Shown: in pieces, positions 15,275-21,749 of the stretch | Numbering within the stretch: the first letter of the stretch is position 1 | Layout of the letters: each line of letters starts with the position of its first letter | DNA from: a virus | Strand: one strand, 5' to 3' | DNA length: 26,109 bases | IMG/VR virus record: IMGVR_UViG_3300044637_000780 | Location: 1 to 26,109 of that record | Made by a program: the position numbers and the translations under genes | The notes under the pieces: generated by a model | Database searches by the model: none | What the model was told of the DNA's origin: nothing | What the model saw: the letters and a program-made list of their open reading frames with translations, nothing else

Positions 15275-15691
15275 ATGATTGAAAAGTTTGAACCCTACCA
15301 CCAACATCTTTTAATGAAGATTTGGATTAAGAATCCCCCTAAAGAGGTAGAAGTTTTAAATAAATGGTTTATTGACTTAGTTCACAAAGTTAAGATGGAA
15401 GTTGTTGGAGGACCCACAAGTGTTTATGTGGACTTTCCTGGTAATGAAGGTTTAACAGGTACTGTAACTTTAGCAACATCACACTCATCGATACATATTT
15501 GGGACCATCACCAACCTGCAATGGCTCAATTTGACATTTACAGTTGTAAATGTTTCACATTACAAGACGTTATGGAGCAGTTTGAACCTTGGGGAATTGT
15601 CGAGACGGAGTGGGTTATGATTGATAGAAATAACTCTCCCACCATTACATCTGAAGGTAAATGGGTACCTCAACCAGAATATATTGACTAG
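15275..15691 (+). CDS. S-adenosylmethionine decarboxylase-like pyruvoyl enzyme
   Basis: A 138-residue SpeD-family protein. The signature is LATSHSSIHIWDHH, then AQFDIYSCKC. Aligned to bacterial SpeD, S69 is the serine that becomes the pyruvoyl group, H74 the processing His (Ser+5), and C91 in DIYSC the catalytic Cys. Residue 68, the Glu before the cleavage bond in classic SpeD, is Thr here, and there is a two-residue insertion between the His and the Cys. SpeD makes decarboxylated AdoMet for spermidine synthesis; some relatives have become ornithine or arginine decarboxylases. No spermidine synthase is adjacent, so the substrate is open. It has a 43-base AT-rich leader gap containing TATATATG at 15249-15256. 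Confidence 0.82.
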   Translation: MIEKFEPYHQHLLMKIWIKNPPKEVEVLNKWFIDLVHKVKMEVVGGPTSVYVDFPGNEGLTGTVTLATSHSSIHIWDHHQPAMAQFDIYSCKCFTLQDVMEQFEPWGIVETEWVMIDRNNSPTITSEGKWVPQPEYID

Positions 15692-16019
15692 ATATCCTAA
15701 AATAATTTGGAATATACAAGAAATTCACGTAATTTCGTGGTTGTTAAAAGATATATTTTGGTGCCTAAAATTTACGTGGATGGCAACCTTTATGGTTATC
15801 CCAACGTCAATCATCACAATTTATATTTTTATAAAGGAAAAGAATGGTAGGGAAAGTAACCTAACATTGATGTCTTGGGTTTTTATGAACATCTTTTGGA
15901 TGTTACACGAGTTACATAATTTACCATTTTGGCCCGTACAAATCTTTATGTTGTTGGGAATTTTTAGTACATTTAGATTAATATTTAAAGGAAGGAAAAA
16001 TGAAGGTAATATTTCTTGA
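15684..16019 (+). CDS. Multi-span membrane protein with probable TTG start
   Basis: The frame is open from ATG 15621, which lies deep inside the SpeD-like gene, but the first plausible start is TTG 15684, overlapping the SpeD stop and giving 111 residues. The next in-frame ATG, 15780, would cut off IHVISWLLKDIFWCLKF, which looks like real protein. Three hydrophobic segments follow: WMATFMVIPTSIITIYIFI, LMSWVFMNIFWMLHEL and PFWPVQIFMLLGIFSTF. The HELHNLP turn between the last two may be a functional site. It overlaps the HAD gene by 20 bases. The family is not recognised. Confidence 0.62.
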   Translation: MTRYPKIIWNIQEIHVISWLLKDIFWCLKFTWMATFMVIPTSIITIYIFIKEKNGRESNLTLMSWVFMNIFWMLHELHNLPFWPVQIFMLLGIFSTFRLIFKGRKNEGNIS

Positions 16020-16596
16020 CCACGATGGTGTGATATGTTTATCAACTGAGTGGGGAGGTAGAGTTAAAAAACAACAAAAGGCAAAACGCAAGTTGAGTCA
16101 GTCTGTCCAATCTTTACCGGTCGATGCGAGATTTGATAATTTTAATAAGAAAGCTATCGGTGTATTAAATGAAATATTGGAAGAAACCGATGCTGAAATT
16201 GTCGTTTCGTCTGATTGGAAAAAGTGGGCAAATGTTGAGGAGATGGGTGAGTATTATGAATCACAAGGAATCATAAAGAAACCAATAGCATTCACAAAGA
16301 AGGTATCCGATTGTACTTGTTATAACGAACACACATTTGCGTGGTCACCAAGATGGATGTTAGAACAGGAACGTTCAATTGAAATCACTCAATATCTACA
16401 CGACCATCCTGAGATTACTCATTGGGTTGCGGTTGATGATTTGAATATGGGAATCTCCCAAGTTCACGAATCGTGGGGTGATATGGAAATGGATTGGGGA
16501 TTAACCAATTTTGTTCTAACAACTAGAAGAACTGAGGGGATAAAACAATCAGGCATTAAAGAGAAAATTTTAAACTACTTAACAGAAAACAAATGA
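16000..16596 (+). CDS. HAD-superfamily phosphatase-like protein
   Basis: A 198-residue protein with the HAD motifs. Motif I is IFLDHDGVI, with D7 as nucleophile and D9 as acid; the usual residue between them is varied, here His. Motif II is VVSSDWK (S70-S71), a Lys for motif III is near K100-K101, and motif IV is VAVDDLN (D146-D147). The DGV start and short cap resemble HAD domains found in RNA-repair and phage polynucleotide-phosphatase proteins. It may remove phosphates from nucleic-acid ends or a small molecule. AAAGGAAGG lies 4 bases before ATG 16000, an unusual Shine-Dalgarno-like stretch here, though it is inside the upstream gene. Confidence 0.8.
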   Translation: MKVIFLDHDGVICLSTEWGGRVKKQQKAKRKLSQSVQSLPVDARFDNFNKKAIGVLNEILEETDAEIVVSSDWKKWANVEEMGEYYESQGIIKKPIAFTKKVSDCTCYNEHTFAWSPRWMLEQERSIEITQYLHDHPEITHWVAVDDLNMGISQVHESWGDMEMDWGLTNFVLTTRRTEGIKQSGIKEKILNYLTENK

Positions 16597-16796
16597 TGGA
16601 AAGTTATTTAATTGGAATTGGTTGCAGTTTTGGATTGGCGGCAATCATCGCATTTTTTTGGGTGAGAGGTATTGATTATATGCAAAAGAATCACCCCGAT
16701 TATAAAGGGGAAGATTTCTTAGATTGGAATATCGGAAAACCTGAAAAATCTAAACAACAACATAAGAGAAATATGGATTCTCATTATGGGTATTAA
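16593..16796 (+). CDS. Small membrane-anchored protein
   Basis: A 67-residue protein with one membrane helix (YLIGIGCSFGLAAIIAFFWV, residues 5-24) and a polar C-terminus with MQKNHPDYKGEDFL, ending in a Lys/Gln-rich tail (KSKQQHKRNMDSHYGY). The HPDYKGEDFL patch recurs in small proteins of large phages. The start overlaps the HAD stop as ATGATG. Its function is unknown. Confidence 0.68.
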   Translation: MMESYLIGIGCSFGLAAIIAFFWVRGIDYMQKNHPDYKGEDFLDWNIGKPEKSKQQHKRNMDSHYGY

Positions 16797-16810
16797 TTGT
16801 AATGTTTGCA

Positions 16811-16818
16811 TATTTATA
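16811..16818 (+). promoter_or_regulatory. TATTTATA element upstream of the virion lysin gene
   Basis: TATTTATA preceded by TTTG (16805-16808), 5 bases before ATG 16824. The same octamer occurs before 19273 and 24993 and, by my reading of the plus strand, nowhere else. It is a candidate phage-specific late promoter core, not a Bacteroidota TAnnTTTG element. Confidence 0.45.
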
Positions 16819-16823
16819 TTATT

Positions 16824-18422
16824 ATGAAAAGAACATTACTTGAGGAGATTACAAGAATACATACATTAACTTACGGAGTACTATCGGAAGATTTATTGGG
16901 TAAGGTAATGGAAGTAGCTTCAACTACAGGTACAACTCAAAACAACGCTGACCCAAAGAAAGCAGACACTGTGAAGGATGACCTGGCTAACTTCTATGAA
17001 ACATTAGAGAAGGCGGCGGCTGGTGAAGGAATTACTCAACAAGAAAAAGGTTCAATATCATTTAAAAATGAAGTTGAATCGATGCAAATCGGTTTAAAAT
17101 TATTAGGATACGAATTACCAAATTATGGTATTGATGGTTTATTTGGTCCTGAAACTGCAGCGGCAGTTCAAAAGTTTACAAAAGATTATGTAACATCAGG
17201 TAGCACCAATACTCAATCAGGTAAAACAGTAAACGAAGCTGTAAACTTAACAAGTGCAGGTGGTGGTTCATTGATTGGTTATCCCGAACAAGGTACTCAT
17301 AGTGCTAAAGGATGGCCAAGTCGTAACGCTTGGGACGTTGCAGCACCTGCAGGTACTGATGTTTATTCTATTTCAAATGGAACGGTTACGGGATTCGTTA
17401 AAGGTAGTGGTGGACTTAAAAAGGATGGTGTTAAAAAAATATATGGTGACCAAGTAAAAGTACAAAGTTCTGACGGTAAACCAGATGTTTTCTACACACA
17501 CATTGAAAGTAATGTAAAAAAAGGAGACCAAGTAAAAGAGGGTGATGTTATTGGTAAGATTATGACATTGCCAGGAATGCCTTCTCACGTTCACGTAGGT
17601 TTATCAAGTGGTAACTTAGCAGACTATGTAAATGGATTAACAAAGGCAACCGGAGGTTCAACTGCAGCATCGGGTGGTGGAAGTTCGTTGAATATGGTTA
17701 AAGCTTCGAGGGAGATGTTACTTAAAATGATTGAACTTCTTAAACTTAAAAATATTACAAAAGAAGATATTGCAAAATTAAGTAATGCATCTATGAAAGG
17801 ATTGAAAGGTGCGGTTGACTTAAAAGGTGTTGCTGCAACTGATTTTGAAAAAATGGCTAACATCGTAATTGATAATTTGGAGGGTGGTTATTACCATCCT
17901 GATATGTTAGCTGACGGTAGAATCAAAGATTCAAGATACGGAGCATCGGGTGAGACTATGATGGGTATGGATAGAAAAACGGGTGGTTGGGAAACACAAG
18001 GTCCTGACGCTAGAGAGTTTTGGAGACTAATTGATGAAGCGGGTGCAAGAACTAATTGGAAATATGGATATATGGGTGGTCCTTTAGAATCAAAACTTAG
18101 AGAGTTGGTTCCTAAAATGATGAAACCATTATTCCAAAGATATATGGGAAGTTATATGTCTGAACCTGCAAGAGCAATTGTTATGGGTGACCCAGGACTT
18201 ACGTTTAATTTCGTATACGCTGTTTGGAATGGACCAGGTTGGTTCCAAAGATTTGCAAGAGTTATGAATGAAAAAGTGGCTTCAGGAATTACCGACCCTA
18301 AAGAACTTTTAAATATTGCAGTTGAAACAAGAAAGAATTGGAGTTCTTCCAATAAGGCATCTAACAGTCTAATTGCCCAAGGAGGTAGAAAGATTGAGAA
18401 GATTGTTAGCAGTATGTCTTAA
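16824..18422 (+). CDS. Virion-associated cell-wall enzyme: targeting helix, PG-binding, M23-like and lysozyme-like domains
   Basis: I chose ATG 16824 (a TTG 18 bases upstream is also open), giving 532 residues. Residues 1-22 (MKRTLLEEITRIHTLTYGVL then SE) form an amphipathic helix ending in L-S-E, like a T4 capsid-targeting peptide. Residues 80-125 are a peptidoglycan-binding type 1 domain (VESMQIGLKLLGYEL, GIDGLFGPETAAAVQKF). Residues 150-260 are an M23/LytM-like fold: NAWDVAAPAGTDVYSI keeps D171, and SHVHVGL keeps H255 and H257, but the first zinc His is replaced by Arg/Asn. Residues 345-500 are lysozyme-like, with E353 in NLEGGYYHPD as candidate acid and SRYGASGETMMGMD after it. It probably opens peptidoglycan during infection or release. 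Functional zinc binding is uncertain. Confidence 0.8.
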   Translation: MKRTLLEEITRIHTLTYGVLSEDLLGKVMEVASTTGTTQNNADPKKADTVKDDLANFYETLEKAAAGEGITQQEKGSISFKNEVESMQIGLKLLGYELPNYGIDGLFGPETAAAVQKFTKDYVTSGSTNTQSGKTVNEAVNLTSAGGGSLIGYPEQGTHSAKGWPSRNAWDVAAPAGTDVYSISNGTVTGFVKGSGGLKKDGVKKIYGDQVKVQSSDGKPDVFYTHIESNVKKGDQVKEGDVIGKIMTLPGMPSHVHVGLSSGNLADYVNGLTKATGGSTAASGGGSSLNMVKASREMLLKMIELLKLKNITKEDIAKLSNASMKGLKGAVDLKGVAATDFEKMANIVIDNLEGGYYHPDMLADGRIKDSRYGASGETMMGMDRKTGGWETQGPDAREFWRLIDEAGARTNWKYGYMGGPLESKLRELVPKMMKPLFQRYMGSYMSEPARAIVMGDPGLTFNFVYAVWNGPGWFQRFARVMNEKVASGITDPKELLNIAVETRKNWSSSNKASNSLIAQGGRKIEKIVSSMS

Positions 18423-18448
18423 TTATTTCTTAAAATTTTTCAATATCG

Positions 18449-18480
18449 TTTTGGATTTATCAAATATATTCTTATATTTG
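18449..18480 (+). promoter_or_regulatory. Strong Bacteroidota promoter giving a leaderless message
   Basis: TTTTG (18449-18453), exactly 19 bases, then TATATTTG (18473-18480) is a perfect match to the Bacteroidota consensus. ATG 18485 begins 5 bases after the element, which is where transcription should start, so the mRNA is probably leaderless. Confidence 0.7.
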
Positions 18481-18484
18481 ACTT

Positions 18485-18775
18485 ATGAACAACTTCGATT
18501 TAAGACATATAGGACAAGGTGACCACATTGGTGTGACCACGTCAAAACCTGTCGAATTAAGAAACGCATTACTTTTGACAGACGATACTGAAGACATAAC
18601 GTTGGATGTTAAAATAACCGCTGATTTTAGTACCATACCTGAAAAGTACCACGAGGTTTTTTTAAATATGATGACCTCAAAATACTATGGTAAGGTGTCA
18701 TTCGGTGATAACCCATTCTCACAATGTTTACCACCTAAAGAAAAGAAATGGTGGCAATTTTGGAAAATCAAATAA
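18485..18775 (+). CDS. Hypothetical 96-residue protein with aromatic C-terminus
   Basis: A soluble protein starting MNNFDLRHIGQGDHIGVTTS. The middle is strand-rich (ITLDVKITADFS) and the tail is KEKKWWQFWKIK, a Trp/Lys end of a kind that recurs in small phage proteins and may bind membrane or a partner. The start codon sits at the predicted transcription start of the perfect promoter just upstream. It is followed 2 bases later by a membrane protein. The family is not recognised. Confidence 0.68.
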   Translation: MNNFDLRHIGQGDHIGVTTSKPVELRNALLLTDDTEDITLDVKITADFSTIPEKYHEVFLNMMTSKYYGKVSFGDNPFSQCLPPKEKKWWQFWKIK

Positions 18776-18777
18776 CT

Positions 18778-19050
18778 ATGAAAATAGAAACTAAATTAAA
18801 AGGTGTTATTGTATTATTAACGTTAACCTTATTGTGGGTGACAGTTATGTGGAACAATAACATATCAACTATCGAAGACCAAAAATCCACAATAAATGAG
18901 CTCGGTATGAAAAATGATAGTCTACACGACGAACTATTCATTATGTCTATTGAAGTGGGTAGACACGAACTCACTCGAGATTTTTTCTTTGATAAACACA
19001 AAGACCTTCAACTCGAATACGAGAATTATCTTAATCACGAAACCGAATAA
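18778..19050 (+). CDS. Membrane-anchored helical protein
   Basis: I chose ATG 18778 (MKIETKLKGVIVLLTLTLLW) over an upstream ATG at 18748 that overlaps the previous gene by 28 bases; 90 residues. One membrane helix (residues 8-25) precedes a helical domain with KNDSLHDELFIMSIEVGRHE and an end in HETE. The DSL and HETE stretches and overall layout resemble the protein at 6474, suggesting distant paralogues. The periplasmic side would hold the C-terminal domain. Its role is unknown. Confidence 0.68.
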   Translation: MKIETKLKGVIVLLTLTLLWVTVMWNNNISTIEDQKSTINELGMKNDSLHDELFIMSIEVGRHELTRDFFFDKHKDLQLEYENYLNHETE

Positions 19051-19052
19051 CT

Positions 19053-19199
19053 ATGTTTTTCTACATTGGAATTGGTATGATAGTAGTGGGTCTATGGACT
19101 GCTTTTGAAATCTACAGAGCCCCTATGATGGATGAAAAAACCGGAAGAATCATAAAACCAGGTAAAAAACTATCAGACCTATTCAAGAAAAAGAAATAA
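19053..19199 (+). CDS. 48-residue membrane protein (missed by length filters)
   Basis: ATG 19053 to TAA 19197-19199. One hydrophobic helix (MFFYIGIGMIVVGLWTAF) leads into a basic tail (GRIIKPGKKLSDLFKKKK), so the tail should stay in the cytoplasm. It starts 2 bases after the preceding stop, in the same run as 18485 and 18778. It fills most of a gap that otherwise has no gene. Confidence 0.7.
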   Translation: MFFYIGIGMIVVGLWTAFEIYRAPMMDEKTGRIIKPGKKLSDLFKKKK

Positions 19200-19246
19200 A
19201 GTTCCTATAGCTTTACTAATATAAAGAATTAAAGTACGTTTTGGTA

Positions 19247-19254
19247 TATTTATA
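19247..19254 (+). promoter_or_regulatory. TATTTATA element upstream of the 433-residue virion-type gene
   Basis: TATTTATA preceded by TTTTGG (19239-19244), 18 bases before ATG 19273. Same octamer as at 16811 and 24982. Confidence 0.42.
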
Positions 19255-19272
19255 GAATAAAACCAAAACATA

Positions 19273-20574
19273 ATGGAATTTTTAACTAAAGAATTTATAT
19301 CTAGACTTATACTTGAAGAGGTTCAAGGGTATGAGTTATCGGAAATGGCTCTCAATGCTATGTGGGCACCCTCTGAATTACCTCAACAAATGACATTTAA
19401 TGTGGATTCTATAAGAGGAATTCCTGTAAATGCTATTGATTCAAAGACAGGTGAGCAATTAGAACCAGGCGTCATTAAGTCTCATACGGTGAGAACCGGT
19501 CCATTAGAACACAGATTAGTACCATTCCTTAATTTGGAAAATGGAAAACGAGAAACAAGATATGTTGAGATTGATGGAAATGATAATGTAATCAATACAT
19601 TTAAATTCCCACCAAGGACACCAAAGTATGGTACAAGTTACGAAGGTCCTGTTGACACAGAGGTAAAGGTGGATAGAAGAATTGATAAACTGGCAACTAG
19701 ACAAAAGAAATTTGGTTGGAATAAAGAAGATGAGGAACAAAGAGCCAAAGTAAGAGAAAGACTTGGATTAAGTAAAAATGATTCTATGGCTAAAAGAACA
19801 CTTGTTAATCCATTAATTAATGCGTTCTTTAATCAAAAAAGTATAATAACACATTTAGATAAATGTGGAATTCCTGAATTAAAAGGGGAATCAACTTTTA
19901 CCGAACCAACATCAAACATTAATATTTTATCTCCATACAGAGAAAAAGAATCTAAGTTTTGTGGACCCGAAATATATTTCAACTACCATACTGTTAGAGA
20001 TGATAACGATATTCAAGACGCAATTGAAAAAATTCTTGATTTTAGAATGTCATTAGAGACTGGTGCAAAACCAAAAGGTAAAAGACCAGACCCGAGTAAA
20101 ATGGTTAGAAATTATGCTGGTCAAGTTTACTCAGGTGGAAAGTGGGACCCACAACAAAGAGCATATGATAAATCACAATTTGAATTGACCCCAATTTTAA
20201 AATTATATAAACAAGCAGTTCAAAAAGGTGAAAAAGCTTTTAATGTTATTTCTGACTTAACCGTTATTGGAAACGTTACAGGTGATGTTTATAAATTAAA
20301 TGCAATATTCACTGCAACAAATTCGGTTAGAACAGTCCAACAAACATTTGCATCTAAAAGAGGAAATTTATTTGACCCAATTAGAGCGAGTGTAACATAT
20401 CCACTTGGTGATATGAACCCAAATTCAATGAATTGTATTCAGAATTTGGACATATTTAAACAATTATATTTAGAATTATTCCAAGAGTTAACTTCTAAAA
20501 TTTTAGAGGTTAACCCTGATAGTGTCCTTGAAAAATTATTAATTGAACCAAGTGAGGTTACTAACCTTGATTAA
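19273..20574 (+). CDS. Putative virion protein with N-terminal targeting-like peptide
   Basis: A 433-residue protein. Residues 1-24 (MEFLTKEFISRLILEEVQGY, then ELSE) form a short amphipathic helix ending in L-S-E, like the start of the lysin at 16824. The rest is soluble and mixed: a Lys/Arg-rich region near 130-165 (RRIDKLATRQKKFGWN), a glycine and proline-rich middle (AKPKGKRPDPSK, about 268-280), and a strand-rich C-terminal third. I recognise no known domain. The context (after the lysin, before a similar short protein, under the shared TATTTATA element) suggests a protein packaged in the capsid. Function within the virion is not known. Confidence 0.68.
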   Translation: MEFLTKEFISRLILEEVQGYELSEMALNAMWAPSELPQQMTFNVDSIRGIPVNAIDSKTGEQLEPGVIKSHTVRTGPLEHRLVPFLNLENGKRETRYVEIDGNDNVINTFKFPPRTPKYGTSYEGPVDTEVKVDRRIDKLATRQKKFGWNKEDEEQRAKVRERLGLSKNDSMAKRTLVNPLINAFFNQKSIITHLDKCGIPELKGESTFTEPTSNINILSPYREKESKFCGPEIYFNYHTVRDDNDIQDAIEKILDFRMSLETGAKPKGKRPDPSKMVRNYAGQVYSGGKWDPQQRAYDKSQFELTPILKLYKQAVQKGEKAFNVISDLTVIGNVTGDVYKLNAIFTATNSVRTVQQTFASKRGNLFDPIRASVTYPLGDMNPNSMNCIQNLDIFKQLYLELFQELTSKILEVNPDSVLEKLLIEPSEVTNLD

Positions 20575-20604
20575 CATAATATTATAAAAAAAACACATAT
20601 TAAA

Positions 20605-20847
20605 ATGGGAAAGAAAATAGCAATTACCGAATCACAACTTAAAAATGTTGTAAAATTAGTTGAGGACTATACTTGGGATGAAATGTTGAAAAACTACCAA
20701 TCTAATAAAGAAAGTGAGATTTCAATGTCTCGTGATGACGCGTCTTTACTAACCAATTTAGCGATTAGATGGTGTGAGGGAAAGGACAATCTACCTGATT
20801 GTAAACACGTTATGAAACTACACTCCAAACATCAATTATTTATGTAA
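20605..20847 (+). CDS. Small virion-type protein with targeting-like N-terminus
   Basis: An 80-residue protein. MGKKIAITESQLKNVVKLVE (residues 1-20) is an amphipathic helix that contains I7-T-E9 and L18-V-E20, both fitting the [L/I]xE cleavage pattern of T4-type prohead proteases. The rest is polar with two Cys (RWCEGKDNLPDCKH), which may form a disulfide. It follows the 433-residue gene by 30 bases with a Rho-independent terminator right after its stop. A packaged or scaffold role is inferred. Confidence 0.68.
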   Translation: MGKKIAITESQLKNVVKLVEDYTWDEMLKNYQSNKESEISMSRDDASLLTNLAIRWCEGKDNLPDCKHVMKLHSKHQLFM

Positions 20848-20853
20848 AAAATT

Positions 20854-20880
20854 AACCTCACAAATGTGAGGTTTTTTTTT
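20854..20880 (+). terminator. Rho-independent terminator ending the virion-type block
   Basis: AACCTCAC (20854-20861), an AAAT loop, and GTGAGGTT (20866-20873) form a perfect 8-bp stem, and T20872-T20880 give a nine-T tract. It lies 6 bases past the stop at 20847. Confidence 0.92.
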
Positions 20881-20907
20881 GTTATTCAAGAATATATTTT
20901 ATATTTG
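20876..20907 (+). promoter_or_regulatory. Bacteroidota promoter sharing the terminator T-tract
   Basis: TTTTTG (20876-20881) is both the end of the terminator's T-tract and a -33 element. After an 18-base spacer comes TATATTTG (20900-20907), a perfect -7. Predicted start is near 20913, about 10 bases before ATG 20925. Confidence 0.68.
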
Positions 20908-20924
20908 TATTTTAAATGAATATT

Positions 20925-21101
20925 ATGAAAAATACAAGTAAAGTCCTCAAACTACTCTTAGTGATGGCGTCACCCGGATTGTTCATCATTTTTTACCCGA
21001 AAATCAATATGGATTTTGGATTGTTGATTTTTTTTGTTATATTTTTTACATCTGTTATTCACACCTTTAATTTCATAAAAAATGATTTACGTATCAATTG
21101 A
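20925..21101 (+). CDS. Small two-span membrane protein
   Basis: I chose ATG 20925 (MKNTSKVLKLLLVMAS) because the earlier ATG at 20916 leaves almost no leader; 58 residues. Two hydrophobic helices (VLKLLLVMASPGLFIIF and FGLLIFFVIFFTSVIHTF) with basic ends (KNDLRIN) suggest a membrane hairpin. It overlaps the exonuclease start by 20 bases, so it is coupled to that gene. Its function is unknown. Confidence 0.6.
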   Translation: MKNTSKVLKLLLVMASPGLFIIFYPKINMDFGLLIFFVIFFTSVIHTFNFIKNDLRIN

Positions 21102-21747
21102 TATTGAGACATCTGGTCTTGACCACGAGAAACACAAAGTACTATCTATCGGTGCAATCATCGAAGATACCGAAAAGAAATTACCATATGAAGAATGTCC
21201 TAAGTTCAATGCGATAGTTCTTCAAAATGAAATCACTGGTTCACCACGAGCAATCACAATGAATAAAGAAATCATTTCAATGATTGGTGAATATCTTGAA
21301 GGTACCGATGAGACAAGACATCTAATGAACACACATTCTGATTATAATTTTTATAAAGAAGATGAAGTGGTTGCGGAATTTTATCGTTTCCTTTTTGCAA
21401 ATGGATTCGGATATGAATTAGGACCCGGTGATTTTGTTAATACCATAAATGGCGTTGAGTATCCTACAATAGGTGGAAAGACGAAACCAATCACATTGAA
21501 TGTTGCAGGTAAAAACTTCGGAACATTCGATAAACTATTTCTACAAGAATTACCTTGGTGGAAGAAGTTAATCAGAACTCGTCAAAGAGTATTAGACCCT
21601 GCAATCTTAATGGTTGATTGGGTGAATGATAAGTCATTACCAAACTTAACGGTTTGTAAAGAACGTGCAGGGGTTAAGGGTATTGTTACACATAACGCAT
21701 TGGAAGATGCTTGGGATGTGATTGAAGTATTGAGAAAGTTTTATTAA
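21082..21747 (+). CDS. DEDDh-type 3'-5' exonuclease
   Basis: A 221-residue exonuclease of the DnaQ/RNase T superfamily. Exo I is VSIDIETSGLD (D7, E9), Exo II lies in NVAGKNFGTFDKLFL (D150), and Exo III is THNALEDAWDV (H204 to D209, the H-x-A-x-x-D pattern), so all four DEDDh residues are present. The 60-130 region is an insertion with no clear match. These enzymes remove nucleotides from 3' ends of DNA or RNA with two metal ions, serving in repair, RNA turnover or degradation of host nucleic acid. It is followed by the sulfotransferase-like gene after 2 bases. Confidence 0.92.
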   Translation: MIYVSIDIETSGLDHEKHKVLSIGAIIEDTEKKLPYEECPKFNAIVLQNEITGSPRAITMNKEIISMIGEYLEGTDETRHLMNTHSDYNFYKEDEVVAEFYRFLFANGFGYELGPGDFVNTINGVEYPTIGGKTKPITLNVAGKNFGTFDKLFLQELPWWKKLIRTRQRVLDPAILMVDWVNDKSLPNLTVCKERAGVKGIVTHNALEDAWDVIEVLRKFY

Positions 21748-21749
21748 TA

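Noticed and set aside
15621-15683. ATG 15621 as start of the membrane protein
   Set aside because: It would overlap the SpeD-like gene by 71 bases, and the added residues look like out-of-frame translation of that gene; TTG 15684 is preferred.
15987-15995. AAAGGAAGG as a Shine-Dalgarno site for the HAD gene
   Set aside because: It encodes the Lys-Gly-Arg-Lys end of the upstream membrane protein, and other genes here lack such sites, so chance is as likely.
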